A DNA stretch of 64,000 nucleotides from Arsenicicoccus dermatophilus. GTDB taxonomy: Bacteria; Actinomycetota; Actinomycetes; Actinomycetales; Dermatophilaceae. Position 1 is the first letter of the stretch. The number at the start of each line of letters is the position of its first letter. Made by a program: the position numbers and the translations under genes. The notes beneath the pieces were generated by a model, which saw nothing but the letters and a program-made list of their open reading frames with translations, was not told the origin of the DNA and did not search any database. This document shows, piece by piece, positions 18,791-27,348 of the stretch. The stretch lies in the NCBI RefSeq assembly GCF_022568795.1, contig NZ_JAKZHU010000001.1:186001-250000 (forward strand), written 5' to 3'.

Positions 18791-19935
18791 GGATCCTGCA
18801 GGTCGTCTCCCTGATCAGCCCCCAAGGAGAGTACGGCGGCCCCACCCGGGTGGCACTCGCCCACTGCCAGGCGCTGCGCGAGGCAGGGCACGAGGTGGTT
18901 CTCGCGGCCGGCAGCTGGGGTTATGACCCCGTCCCCGACGAGGTCGAGGGAGTCAGGGTGCGGCTCTTCCCGGCATACGCCCCGGTGCGGGGCAGCTTCC
19001 ACGGCCTCGCCAGCCCTGGTCTGGCCGCGTTCGTGGCCCGGACGGCTCCCACCGCCGACGTGGTGCACGTGCACCTGGCCCGCGACCTGGTCACCCTCCC
19101 TGCCGGGGCTGCTGCACTGGTGCGACACCGCCCCTACGTGGTGCAGACGCATGGCATGGTCGTTCCCTCGGGCAATCCCCTCGCGCCTGCGCTGGACCTG
19201 CTCATGACCCGCCGGATCCTCCGTGGCGCCGGTCGGGTCCTCTACCTCACCGACGCCGAACGAGCCGGCCTCCAGGAGGTGGCGAGCCCGCTCCGGCTGG
19301 AGTTCCTCCGCAACGGCATCTCCGTTCCGGAGCCGAGCGCGTTGCCGGCCGGTCCGGGACGTGGTCCCCAGATCCTGTTCCTTGCCCGCGTGCAGGCTCG
19401 CAAGCACCCGCTGGACTTCGTGGAGATGGCGCGCCGCCTCGCTCCGCGTCACCCGGACACGACCTTCCGCATGATCGGTCCCGACGAGGGGCAGGGTGCC
19501 GAGCTCCGCGCGGCGATCGCCGCGAGCGGGCTCGGCGACCGCCTGGTCTGGGAGGGGCCACTCCCTCCCGAGGAGACTGGTGCCGCCATGCGAGCCGCGG
19601 ACGTCTACGTCCTGCCCTCGGTGGACGAGCCCTATCCCATGTCTGCCCTCGAGGCGATGTCTCTGGGGCGCCCTACCGTCATCACCGATACCTGCGGTCT
19701 CGCGCCGATCGTCGAGCGCCATCGCGCGGGTGCGGTCTGCGCGGCCGGTGGCGCTTCCGTCGCCGAGGCCGTGGACGCCCTCCTGACCGATCCGGCTCGA
19801 CGGGTCGCAGCGGGGCGGTCGGCGCGTCAGGCCATCGTCGACGAGCTGGGGATGGCGCCGGTCGTAGCGCAGCTCGAGCGAGTATACGCCGACGTCATCA
19901 GCACCCCTCCAGCCATCAAGGACAGCGCCCGATGA
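18787..19935 (+). CDS. GT4-family glycosyltransferase
   Basis: 382 residues, GT-B fold. N-terminal MRILQVVSLISPQGEYGGPTRVALAH contains the glycine-rich acceptor loop. The C-terminal half has PQILFLARVQARKHPLDFV, the donor-binding GLAP/EPYPMSALEAM signature with the E-x7-E pattern, and GRPTVITD. Adds a sugar from a nucleotide donor to the lipid-linked intermediate at the cytoplasmic membrane face. GTG start overlaps the acetyltransferase stop codon; the end overlaps the next gene by 4 bases (ATGA). Sugar specificity unknown. Confidence 0.9.
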   Translation: MRILQVVSLISPQGEYGGPTRVALAHCQALREAGHEVVLAAGSWGYDPVPDEVEGVRVRLFPAYAPVRGSFHGLASPGLAAFVARTAPTADVVHVHLARDLVTLPAGAAALVRHRPYVVQTHGMVVPSGNPLAPALDLLMTRRILRGAGRVLYLTDAERAGLQEVASPLRLEFLRNGISVPEPSALPAGPGRGPQILFLARVQARKHPLDFVEMARRLAPRHPDTTFRMIGPDEGQGAELRAAIAASGLGDRLVWEGPLPPEETGAAMRAADVYVLPSVDEPYPMSALEAMSLGRPTVITDTCGLAPIVERHRAGAVCAAGGASVAEAVDALLTDPARRVAAGRSARQAIVDELGMAPVVAQLERVYADVISTPPAIKDSAR

Positions 19936-21203
19936 AGATCCTCGTCGTCTGCCTCAACTACGCACCCGAGCCGTCGGGGACGGCGCCATACACAGCCGGC
20001 CTTGCCCAAGGGCTCCTCGCGGAGGGGCACCAGGTGCGGGTGATCACGGGTATTCCGCACTATCCGCAGTGGACCAACTACACCGGCTTCACGGGCCGCC
20101 GCCGCGACGAGATCGTGGACGGTGTGCCCGTCACCCGCCTCTGGCACACCATTCCGAGCACCAGCGGGGGCCCCGGCCTTGGTCGCGCCGTCATGGAGCT
20201 GACCTTCGGGATCCACTCGGTACTCGTCGGCTGGGGCCGGCCCGACGTCGTGCTGACCGTCAGCCCTGCCCTCATCTCCTCGGGCCTGGCGATGGCTCGG
20301 GTGCGTCTGACGCCCGCCCGGCCCCGAGGCGCGGTGTGGGTGCAGGACATGTACTCCACCGGCCTCAACGAGCTGGGAGGCAAGGCCAAGCTCGCGGCGC
20401 GAGCCTTCACCCTGCTCGAGCGGGGCGTCCTCGGCCTGGCGGACGGAGTCTCGGTGATCCACGAGCGTTTCCGGCGCTATGTCGTCGACCAGGTGGGCGT
20501 GGACCCTGCCAGGGTCGCGGTCAACCGCAACTGGGCCCACCTGCGGACGGATCCGCATGGGGTGGACGTGGCGCAGATGCGCACGCAGCTCACGGGTGAC
20601 GGGGACTGTCCCATCGCTCTCCACGCCGGCAACATGGGGGCAAAGCAGGGCCTCGAGAACGTCGTCGAAGCAGCTCGGGAGGCCGAGAGACGCGGCTCGG
20701 ACGTGATCTTCGTCCTCGTCGGCGACGGCAACCAGCGCAGCAGACTCGAGGAGCTCGGCCGGGGCTGCGCCAATCTGCGATTCGCGCCGGCGCTGCCCGA
20801 CGGCGAGTTCCGGGCAGCGCTCGAGGCTGCGGACGTCCTCCTCGTCAACGAGAAGGCCGGCGTCAAGGAGATGGCGGTCCCGAGCAAGCTGACGTCGTAC
20901 TTCCGGGTGGGTCGTCCCGTCGTGGCTGCCACCTCGGTCGAGGGTTCGTGCGCCGACGAGGTCACCGCAGCCGGCGCCGGGCCGATCATTCCGGCCGGAG
21001 ACCCCGCCCTGCTGCTGGAGACTGTCGAGTCCGTCGTCGCGGACCCGGACCGCGCCGCGGAGCACGGCCGCTCGGCGGCCGCTTTCGCAGCGGCGAACCT
21101 CGCCGCCGACGCCGCCATCGCCGGGTTCTCACGATGGCTGCAGGGCCTGACCATCGGCGGCCGGCACCACATCACCTCCCTCCTTCGTCCTCGATCCAGC
21201 TGA
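19932..21203 (+). CDS. Glycosyltransferase, WbuB/WcaI-like GT4
   Basis: 423 residues. [24 protein letters not shown] is the signature of WcaI/WbuB-type transferases; [19 protein letters not shown] and the C-terminal [21 protein letters not shown] and [19 protein letters not shown] follow. WbuB transfers N-acetylfucosamine in E. coli O26 and WcaI transfers fucose in colanic acid, which fits the GDP-fucose genes directly downstream. Translationally coupled to the preceding transferase by ATGA; 31 bases before gmd. Confidence 0.9.
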   Translation: MKILVVCLNYAPEPSGTAPYTAGLAQGLLAEGHQVRVITGIPHYPQWTNYTGFTGRRRDEIVDGVPVTRLWHTIPSTSGGPGLGRAVMELTFGIHSVLVGWGRPDVVLTVSPALISSGLAMARVRLTPARPRGAVWVQDMYSTGLNELGGKAKLAARAFTLLERGVLGLADGVSVIHERFRRYVVDQVGVDPARVAVNRNWAHLRTDPHGVDVAQMRTQLTGDGDCPIALHAGNMGAKQGLENVVEAAREAERRGSDVIFVLVGDGNQRSRLEELGRGCANLRFAPALPDGEFRAALEAADVLLVNEKAGVKEMAVPSKLTSYFRVGRPVVAATSVEGSCADEVTAAGAGPIIPAGDPALLLETVESVVADPDRAAEHGRSAAAFAAANLAADAAIAGFSRWLQGLTIGGRHHITSLLRPRSS

Positions 21204-21234
21204 CGTGCAGCATCACCCATCCGGAAGGCAAGAC

Positions 21235-22284
21235 ATGACCAAGAAGGCTCTCATCACGGGGATCACGGGCCAGGACGGCTCTTACCTCGCCGAGCTCCTC
21301 CTCGAGAAGGGCTATGAGGTGCATGGCCTGATCCGTCGCGCCTCTACCTTCAACACCCACCGCATCGACCACCTCTACGTGGACCCCCACGAGGACAAGG
21401 CCAAGCTCTTCCTCCACTACGGCGACCTCAGTGATGGTGCCCGCCTGGTGACGCTGGTCGGCGAGATCAACCCGGACGAGGTCTACAACCTCGCTGCGCA
21501 GTCCCATGTCCGGGTGTCGTTCGACGAGCCCGAGCACACCGCCGACACGACCGGTGTGGGCACCATCCGCCTGCTCGAGGCCATCCGTGTGGCCGGCGTG
21601 CGGCCGCGCTTCTACCAGGCATCCACCTCCGAGCTCTTCGGCGCCACCCCGCCTCCGCAGGGCGAGGAGACGCCCTTCTACCCCCGCTCGCCGTACGGCG
21701 CCGCCAAGCTGTACTCGTACTGGATCACCAAGAACTACCGCGAGGCGTACGACATGTTCGCGGTCAACGGGATCCTCTTCAACCATGAGTCCCCGCGTCG
21801 CGGAGAGACCTTCGTGACCCGCAAGATCACCCGCGCGGTCGCTGCCATCAAGGCGGGCACGCAGGACTACCTCTACATGGGCAACATCGACTCGATCCGC
21901 GACTGGGGCTATGCCCCGGAGTACGTCGAAGGCATGTGGCGCATGCTGCAGGTCGACGAGCCAGAGGACTTCGTTCTGGCCACCGGCAAGGACTACACCG
22001 TCAAGGACTTCCTCGCCATGGCTTTCCAGCACGTCGGCCTCGACTGGGAGAAGTACGTCCGCTTCGACGAGCGCTATCTGCGCCCCACCGAGGTCGACGC
22101 CCTCATCGGCGACGCGTCCAAGGCCAAGGCCAAGCTCGGCTGGGAAGCGCAGGTTCACACCCCTGAGCTGGCCCGGATCATGGTCGACGCCGACATCCAG
22201 GCCCTCGAGGCTGCTGGCCGCCCGTGGATCGACACCCCGACCACCCGTGGCACCGGCGCCCCGATCCCGGGGGTGACCGCCTGA
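21235..22284 (+). CDS. gmd: GDP-mannose 4,6-dehydratase
   Basis: Converts GDP-D-mannose to GDP-4-keto-6-deoxy-D-mannose, NADP-dependent. 349 residues. Extended-SDR features: [18 protein letters not shown] nucleotide-binding loop, GLIRRAST, the catalytic Tyr-Lys pair in [28 protein letters not shown] and the C-terminal [17 protein letters not shown] sits 6 bases before ATG 21235, which matches the family start. Its stop codon overlaps the next ATG (TGATG). Together with the next gene it makes GDP-L-fucose or a closely related deoxysugar. Confidence 0.97.
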   Translation: MTKKALITGITGQDGSYLAELLLEKGYEVHGLIRRASTFNTHRIDHLYVDPHEDKAKLFLHYGDLSDGARLVTLVGEINPDEVYNLAAQSHVRVSFDEPEHTADTTGVGTIRLLEAIRVAGVRPRFYQASTSELFGATPPPQGEETPFYPRSPYGAAKLYSYWITKNYREAYDMFAVNGILFNHESPRRGETFVTRKITRAVAAIKAGTQDYLYMGNIDSIRDWGYAPEYVEGMWRMLQVDEPEDFVLATGKDYTVKDFLAMAFQHVGLDWEKYVRFDERYLRPTEVDALIGDASKAKAKLGWEAQVHTPELARIMVDADIQALEAAGRPWIDTPTTRGTGAPIPGVTA

Positions 22285-23264
22285 TGCGCGCGTCGGACGG
22301 GGTGGAGTACACCCCAGGCCCCCTCGACCGCGAGGCAGTCACCTATGTCGCCGGCCACCGAGGGCTGGTGGGCTCCGGCATCTGGCGGCACCTGGAGGCG
22401 GAAGGTTTCACCCACCTCGCAGGACGGGCCTCCTCGGAGCTCGACCTCAAGGATCGTGAGGCCACCTTTGCGTTCTTCGCCGAGAACAAGCCGCGCTACG
22501 TCTTCCTGGCGGCGGCCAAGGTCGGCGGGATCATGGCCAACAACACCTACCCCGTCGACTTCCTCTCCGAGAACATCCGGATCCAGGTCAACGTCCTCGA
22601 TGCTGCTCTGGAGCACGACGTTGAGCGGGTGCTCTTCCTCGGCTCCTCCTGCATCTATCCGAAGCTCGCCGAGCAGCCCATCCGGGAGGACTCGCTGCTG
22701 ACCGGCCACCTGGAGCCGACCAACGATGCCTACGCGATCGCCAAGATCGCCGGCATCCTGCATGTGCAAGCGGTCCGGCGGCAGTACGGCAAGGCTTGGA
22801 TCTCGGCCATGCCGACGAATCTCTACGGACCGGGGGACAACTTCGACCCCCAGGGTTCCCACGTCATGCCCGCCATGATCCGGCGGTATGACGAGGCTGC
22901 CGCGGCCGGCGCCCCCAGCGTCACGAACTGGGGCTCTGGGTCCCCGCGGCGCGAGTTCCTGCACGTGGACGACATGGCCGCCGCCTGTCTGCACCTGATG
23001 GAGCACTACGACGGGCCCGGCCAGGTCAACGTCGGCACCGGGGAGGACGTGACGATCAAGGAGCTGGCCGGCCTCGTCGCGGCTGCGGTGGGCTACCAGG
23101 GCGAGATCACCTGGGACACCTCCAAGCCCGACGGGACGCCGCAAAAGCTGCTCGACGTCTCCACCCTCCAGGCCTCCGGCTGGGCGCCCCGGGTGCCGCT
23201 CGAGGAAGGTGTGCGGTCCACCGTCGAGTGGTACCGCGAGCACGCGGGGGACCGCCGATCCTGA
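22284..23264 (+). CDS. fcl: GDP-L-fucose synthase
   Basis: Epimerase-reductase turning GDP-4-keto-6-deoxymannose into GDP-L-fucose with NADPH. 326 residues. AGHRGLVGSGIWRHL is the cofactor loop; GSSCIYP, the Tyr-Lys pair in NDAYAIAKIAG, MPTNLYGPGDNFDP and SPRREFLHVDDMA are diagnostic of the fcl/WcaG branch. The N-terminus carries about 18 extra residues before the Rossmann fold. Coupled to gmd by a one-base overlap. With gmd it strongly predicts a fucose-containing surface polymer. Confidence 0.96.
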   Translation: MRASDGVEYTPGPLDREAVTYVAGHRGLVGSGIWRHLEAEGFTHLAGRASSELDLKDREATFAFFAENKPRYVFLAAAKVGGIMANNTYPVDFLSENIRIQVNVLDAALEHDVERVLFLGSSCIYPKLAEQPIREDSLLTGHLEPTNDAYAIAKIAGILHVQAVRRQYGKAWISAMPTNLYGPGDNFDPQGSHVMPAMIRRYDEAAAAGAPSVTNWGSGSPRREFLHVDDMAAACLHLMEHYDGPGQVNVGTGEDVTIKELAGLVAAAVGYQGEITWDTSKPDGTPQKLLDVSTLQASGWAPRVPLEEGVRSTVEWYREHAGDRRS

Positions 23265-23416
23265 GGTGCCATCATCGCCGATGCCGATGTCGATCCCAGG
23301 CGCCCTCACGGAACCTCACCTGGTCCGCGAGACTCCCCGAGACCCGTTCAGGTGAGGAACGGAAACAGCAACGGGGCAGGCCACGCATGTGCTTGGCGTT
23401 CACAAGGAGGAGTTCT

Positions 23417-25045
23417 ATGGCAGGCAGAGGGGACCCGACGTGGATCGGAGCACCAGGCCACCCGGTAGCTGCCTGGGTCCAGCGCCCCGCGGGTGAGGCA
23501 CGTGGGGTGGTTGTTCTGGCGCCGAGCCTCGGACGAGAGGCGGTGACGTCGTGGCGGGCGCTGCACATTCTCGGTCTTCGCCTTGCCGAACGAGGCTTTG
23601 CCAGCGTCCGCTTCGACTGGCGGGGCACCGGCGACTCCGCCCCGTTGGGGAAGGATGTCTCGCCCGTCGAAGTCTGGTCGGAGGACCTGCAGCAGGCGCA
23701 GGACCTCGCCCTCCAGCTGTCCGGTGGACTGCCCGTATCCACCATCGGCCTTCGTCTGGGAGCCTCCCTGGTCCATCACCACGGTGCGCCCGTGTCAGGG
23801 AAGACGATCTTGTGGGAGCCCGTCGGGGGTAAGGCATATCTTCGGCTCCACCAGAAACTACGCGCATTGAGCATCGGGATTCCGGTCGCCGGTCTCGACG
23901 AAGGAGTAGAGCTCAGCGGCTCCTTCTTCACCCCTGCCCAGGCCCGGTCTCTGGCGACGGTGAAGGCTCCTCGCCCCGACGACCTGCGACCTGGCACCCT
24001 CATCCGGACCGAACAGGACCGCGATGAGGCGGAGCGGCTCTACTTCTCGGCGCCGCGGTACGCTCGCGTGCCGCTGAGTGCCATCGACGAACTCATCGAT
24101 GCGCTCGGTGAGGGCCCTGTGAAGCCTCTGGCGAACTGGTCTCCTGTGGCGGAGGCCTTCGTGGACGTTTCTGGAACGCGCGTCCTGGACCGCTTCGTCC
24201 GTGTCGGACCGCACGGTCTGCATGCGATCTTGTCCCAGCCTCTCCGGGAACCTGTCATCGCCCTCGACTTCACCAGCGCTGGAGGTGAGCCTCTCGACGG
24301 ACCCTCAGGTCTCTGGACGGAGGCGGCACACCGCGCTGCTGCATCTGGAGCGATTTGCCTGCGCGCAGAACGGCGCTCTCTGGGAGTTCACCTGGACCAC
24401 CGGGCGCCCGTCGAACCGATCCCCTACTCCCAGGAGGCTGTGGACGATGTCGTCGAATCGATCCGCTATCTGCGATCGATAACCTCCGCGCCCGTAGCAG
24501 GGGTAGGGCTGTGCGTGGGTGCCTGGCTATTCCTGCGAGCGGGTACGATCGAGTTCCTCGACCGCCTGGTGGCATTCGACAACGTCATATGGGTAGAGAA
24601 TCTCGACTTCATCGGCAGGTTCTTCCGCGACCCGATGCTCAAGAGGTTCCTCGCGGAACGACCGGCCAGCCCCGCCAGTCCGGAAGAAGGAGCGGCGGTG
24701 GCCAGGCCGGGGATCCGCACCGCGGTCAAGGAGCGGTTGAAGAGGATGCGCGAGGTAGCTCGTCGGCGCCCACTCCGGGCACGGCGTCTGCTGGCTAGGT
24801 GTGGCCAGGCGGAGTATCCGTATCAGATGTTGCACGCACTCCCCCCGGGAACCGTGGTGGATCTGCACTTCGGACTGCAGGCCGACGCCCACTTCAACGA
24901 CGTGCACGGGATGGAGTCGCTTGACCGTCTACGAGCCGGGCGTCGGCAGGTGCACGTCTCGAGGTGGGCAGATCTCGACCACTCACTGCTCGCGCACAGC
25001 GCCAGGATGAGGGTGCTTGACACCCTGGCCCATGTGGTGCCATGA
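23417..25045 (+). CDS. Two-module alpha/beta hydrolase with altered nucleophile sites
   Basis: 542 residues. Perfect Shine-Dalgarno AAGGAGG 6 bases before the ATG fixes the start. The first module looks like a serine-aminopeptidase-type alpha/beta hydrolase (VVVLAPSLGREAVTSW, FDWRGTGDS), but the nucleophile elbow reads IGLRLGAS, with Arg where Ser is expected. A second module (from about residue 270) has RYLRSITSAPVAGVGLCVGAW, where the elbow is G-L-C-V-G: a cysteine nucleophile, as in exosortase-associated hydrolases. HSLLAHSARM near the end may supply the His. Function unknown; perhaps processing of a polysaccharide-linked acyl group. Base composition is less G+C-rich than its neighbours. 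Overlaps the next gene by 4 bases. Confidence 0.65.
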   Translation: MAGRGDPTWIGAPGHPVAAWVQRPAGEARGVVVLAPSLGREAVTSWRALHILGLRLAERGFASVRFDWRGTGDSAPLGKDVSPVEVWSEDLQQAQDLALQLSGGLPVSTIGLRLGASLVHHHGAPVSGKTILWEPVGGKAYLRLHQKLRALSIGIPVAGLDEGVELSGSFFTPAQARSLATVKAPRPDDLRPGTLIRTEQDRDEAERLYFSAPRYARVPLSAIDELIDALGEGPVKPLANWSPVAEAFVDVSGTRVLDRFVRVGPHGLHAILSQPLREPVIALDFTSAGGEPLDGPSGLWTEAAHRAAASGAICLRAERRSLGVHLDHRAPVEPIPYSQEAVDDVVESIRYLRSITSAPVAGVGLCVGAWLFLRAGTIEFLDRLVAFDNVIWVENLDFIGRFFRDPMLKRFLAERPASPASPEEGAAVARPGIRTAVKERLKRMREVARRRPLRARRLLARCGQAEYPYQMLHALPPGTVVDLHFGLQADAHFNDVHGMESLDRLRAGRRQVHVSRWADLDHSLLAHSARMRVLDTLAHVVP

Positions 25046-25587
25046 CGGGAGGGCTCCCGCCGTTCGCTCGCGTGATGCTCCGATGGGTGGCAGCGATCTC
25101 GGTGGTGCTGCTGATCGTCGACCTGGTGGTGATCTTCTGCCCCAAGACGGACGAGGCTGGTCGGTCAGATGCGCTGGTCGTGCTGGGCCCATCCGTCATG
25201 GAGCGTACGTCTCACGCGGAGTCATTGATGCGAAGTGGAGCCGCCCGCACCCTCGTGATCTCGGCGCACGAAGCTGATCTGAATCGCCTTCCGGACCTCT
25301 GCCAGAAGGAAGTCTCTCGGCCGTACGAGGTCATCTGCTTCGATCCGGACCCGGCCAACACCCAGGGAGAGGCCCGTGGAGTGGCGGCGCTGGCGCGACG
25401 ACGCGGCTGGTCCACGCTCCAGGTGATCACCTTCCGTCCTCAGGTCCTGAGGGCGAGGGTCCTGATCTCCAGGTGCTTCCCAGGTAGGGTAATGGTGCTT
25501 GCGCACGAGGAGGGATACGATCCCACCTCGATGTTTGCGCGTCATACCGCGGGACTACTCAAATTACTGGTCACTCCGAGTTGCTGA
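25042..25587 (+). CDS. YdcF/SanA-family (DUF218) protein
   Basis: 181 residues with one N-terminal membrane helix (about 13-32) and a soluble DUF218 domain: ALVVLGPSVMERTSHAESLMRSG, LVISAHE, NTQGEARGVAALARRRGW and VITFRPQVLRAR. The acidic and Ser/His residues typical of this Rossmann-like fold are present. Family members (SanA, ElyC) act in envelope integrity and polysaccharide or peptidoglycan precursor metabolism. Translationally coupled (ATGA) to the two-module hydrolase, suggesting a shared role in surface-polymer handling. Confidence 0.78.
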   Translation: MTGGLPPFARVMLRWVAAISVVLLIVDLVVIFCPKTDEAGRSDALVVLGPSVMERTSHAESLMRSGAARTLVISAHEADLNRLPDLCQKEVSRPYEVICFDPDPANTQGEARGVAALARRRGWSTLQVITFRPQVLRARVLISRCFPGRVMVLAHEEGYDPTSMFARHTAGLLKLLVTPSC

Positions 25588-25707
25588 CCATATATTTAGA
25601 GTGAGATGGAGTCCGCGGTGGGGGCCCTATGAGTGAAAGCTACTAGTACCTTCGGGGGCCCCGGGAGAGGGTGGGCCCAGTTGCCCCCCACCATCTTGAG
25701 GTCACCC

Positions 25708-27339
25708 GTGCCTAGCTCCCACCTCCCCGACCGATGGCTGAAGTCGCTGCGTATCTGGCCCGTGCGGCGGATGAGCCCTGCCCCCGCGATGACGCCTGTC
25801 GTGCCGTCGGCCACCCCGGGGCGCCAGGTCCGAACGTCTGCCCCGTATACGGTTCCAGCCACCACGACCTCGCCGTTCGCTCCCGGGCTGCCTCTGGTGA
25901 CCACGCCTGAATGGCACCTGGCGCGGCGGGTGGCCCAGGCGCCGACCTTCCGTCTGGCTGCGGAGATCAAGAGGCTTGGACCACAGGCTTGGCTGGAGGC
26001 TCAACTGAATCACACTGCTATCTCGGACTCGGAGTGGGAGAGGGTGAGGGCCGCCCACTACTCATGGCTCGACTATTCCTATCCTCAGGTTATCCGTGCC
26101 TCAGGAAACCGGAGTTACTACGCCGGTGGCGTGCTGGCTCAGAGCTTGCTCCGGCGACCCGTGCTTACGAATCGTGTGCTCTTCGACAGCATGTGCGACT
26201 TCTGGGGTGATTTCCTCTTTGTTCCGTGGCGGTCCAAGGCGGCAGCTCATGTGCTCGGCTATGATCGTGATGTCATCCGCAAGCACGCCCTTGGGCGGTA
26301 TGCCGACATGCTCCGGGCCGCGGTGACCAGTCCGGCTCTGCTCGTCTTCCTGGACAACAATGTCAATATCGCAGGAAATCCCAACGAGAATCTCGGACGC
26401 GAAATCCTCGAACTGTACTCGGTGGGGCGGGGGCAATTCACCGAGCAGGACGTGCAGTCCTCCAGCCGCATCTTGACCGGTCTGGGCGTGGACGACGCGT
26501 CCGGAACGTTCGCGTTCGTGGGCGAGCAGCATGCTGCGGGCCCGGTCAAGGTGATGACCTTCACGCACCCCAATCCCCGCGTCGCGGGACGTTCGGCCGT
26601 CGCCCCGCCCGTGGTCGAGGCCTATCTGGAGCATCTCGCGCGTCATCCCATGACTGCTCGACGCATCGCCCTCCGTCTCGCTGTCAGGTTCGTCAGTGAC
26701 GCGCCGTCCGAGTCCCTGGTTCAGGCCTTGGCCAAGGTGTATCTCGACAACGACACGGCACTGACCCCCGTGGTGCGGGCTCTGTTTGCTCATCCTGAGT
26801 TCTGGGGGAGCGTCGGGCAGAAGTGGGCTCGGCCACGTGAGGTCATCGGCCGAGCGCTTCGCTCAGGGAACTCGTGCGAATATGTCCCCCCGGTGCCCAT
26901 GGAGGTGAATTCCTGGGACATGGGATCGCTGGCTGGATGGTACGAGGATGCAGGCGAACTGCCCCGCGACGCAGCATTCGTCGATGGCTACGCGGACGAC
27001 CAGCCGTCATGGGCCGGGACTTCTACGCTGCTCGCCGTCTCCAACGCGCTCGCCGGCGTGGCCTGGCGGTGGGACCGCCGATCCGCCGATCCGGACTGGC
27101 GTGCGACTCTCGGGCTTACTCCGGGGGCGCCGGTGATCGACACCGCTCGAAAGATCACGCTGAGCCTGACGGGGTATTCCTGGCCGGACCGGGACCTCGC
27201 TCCGATCGCTTCCCTTCTGGGGTCGGGGCTGAAACGACCCGCGACTCCACAGGACCGGGTCAGTGACGGAAACCTGACCTGGGATCTTCCTGAGGCCGTC
27301 CATCTGGTTCTCGCCAGCCCCTACTCCTTCTTGCGATGA
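25708..27339 (+). CDS. DUF1800 domain protein
   Basis: About 543 residues. A Pro/Thr/Ser-rich N-terminus of about 70 residues precedes the DUF1800 domain: HLARRVAQAPTFRLAAEI, then NREFWGD-like MCDFWGDFLFV, GNPNENLGREILELYSVG (the most conserved family stretch), GLGVDDASGTF and PEFWGS. DUF1800 proteins almost always precede a DUF1501 gene, as here (9-base gap), and are thought to act at or outside the membrane. No clear signal peptide. Start uncertain: GTG 25708 has GAGGT 5 bases upstream; GTG 25633 is an alternative. An AT-rich tract at 25588-25605 may be the promoter. Confidence 0.8.
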   Translation: MPSSHLPDRWLKSLRIWPVRRMSPAPAMTPVVPSATPGRQVRTSAPYTVPATTTSPFAPGLPLVTTPEWHLARRVAQAPTFRLAAEIKRLGPQAWLEAQLNHTAISDSEWERVRAAHYSWLDYSYPQVIRASGNRSYYAGGVLAQSLLRRPVLTNRVLFDSMCDFWGDFLFVPWRSKAAAHVLGYDRDVIRKHALGRYADMLRAAVTSPALLVFLDNNVNIAGNPNENLGREILELYSVGRGQFTEQDVQSSSRILTGLGVDDASGTFAFVGEQHAAGPVKVMTFTHPNPRVAGRSAVAPPVVEAYLEHLARHPMTARRIALRLAVRFVSDAPSESLVQALAKVYLDNDTALTPVVRALFAHPEFWGSVGQKWARPREVIGRALRSGNSCEYVPPVPMEVNSWDMGSLAGWYEDAGELPRDAAFVDGYADDQPSWAGTSTLLAVSNALAGVAWRWDRRSADPDWRATLGLTPGAPVIDTARKITLSLTGYSWPDRDLAPIASLLGSGLKRPATPQDRVSDGNLTWDLPEAVHLVLASPYSFLR

Positions 27340-27348
27340 GGTCTCTCC

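Noticed and set aside
18787-25587. Whole region as an acquired genomic island
   Set aside because: No integrase, attachment repeats or tRNA junction is visible; composition shift alone is by eye.
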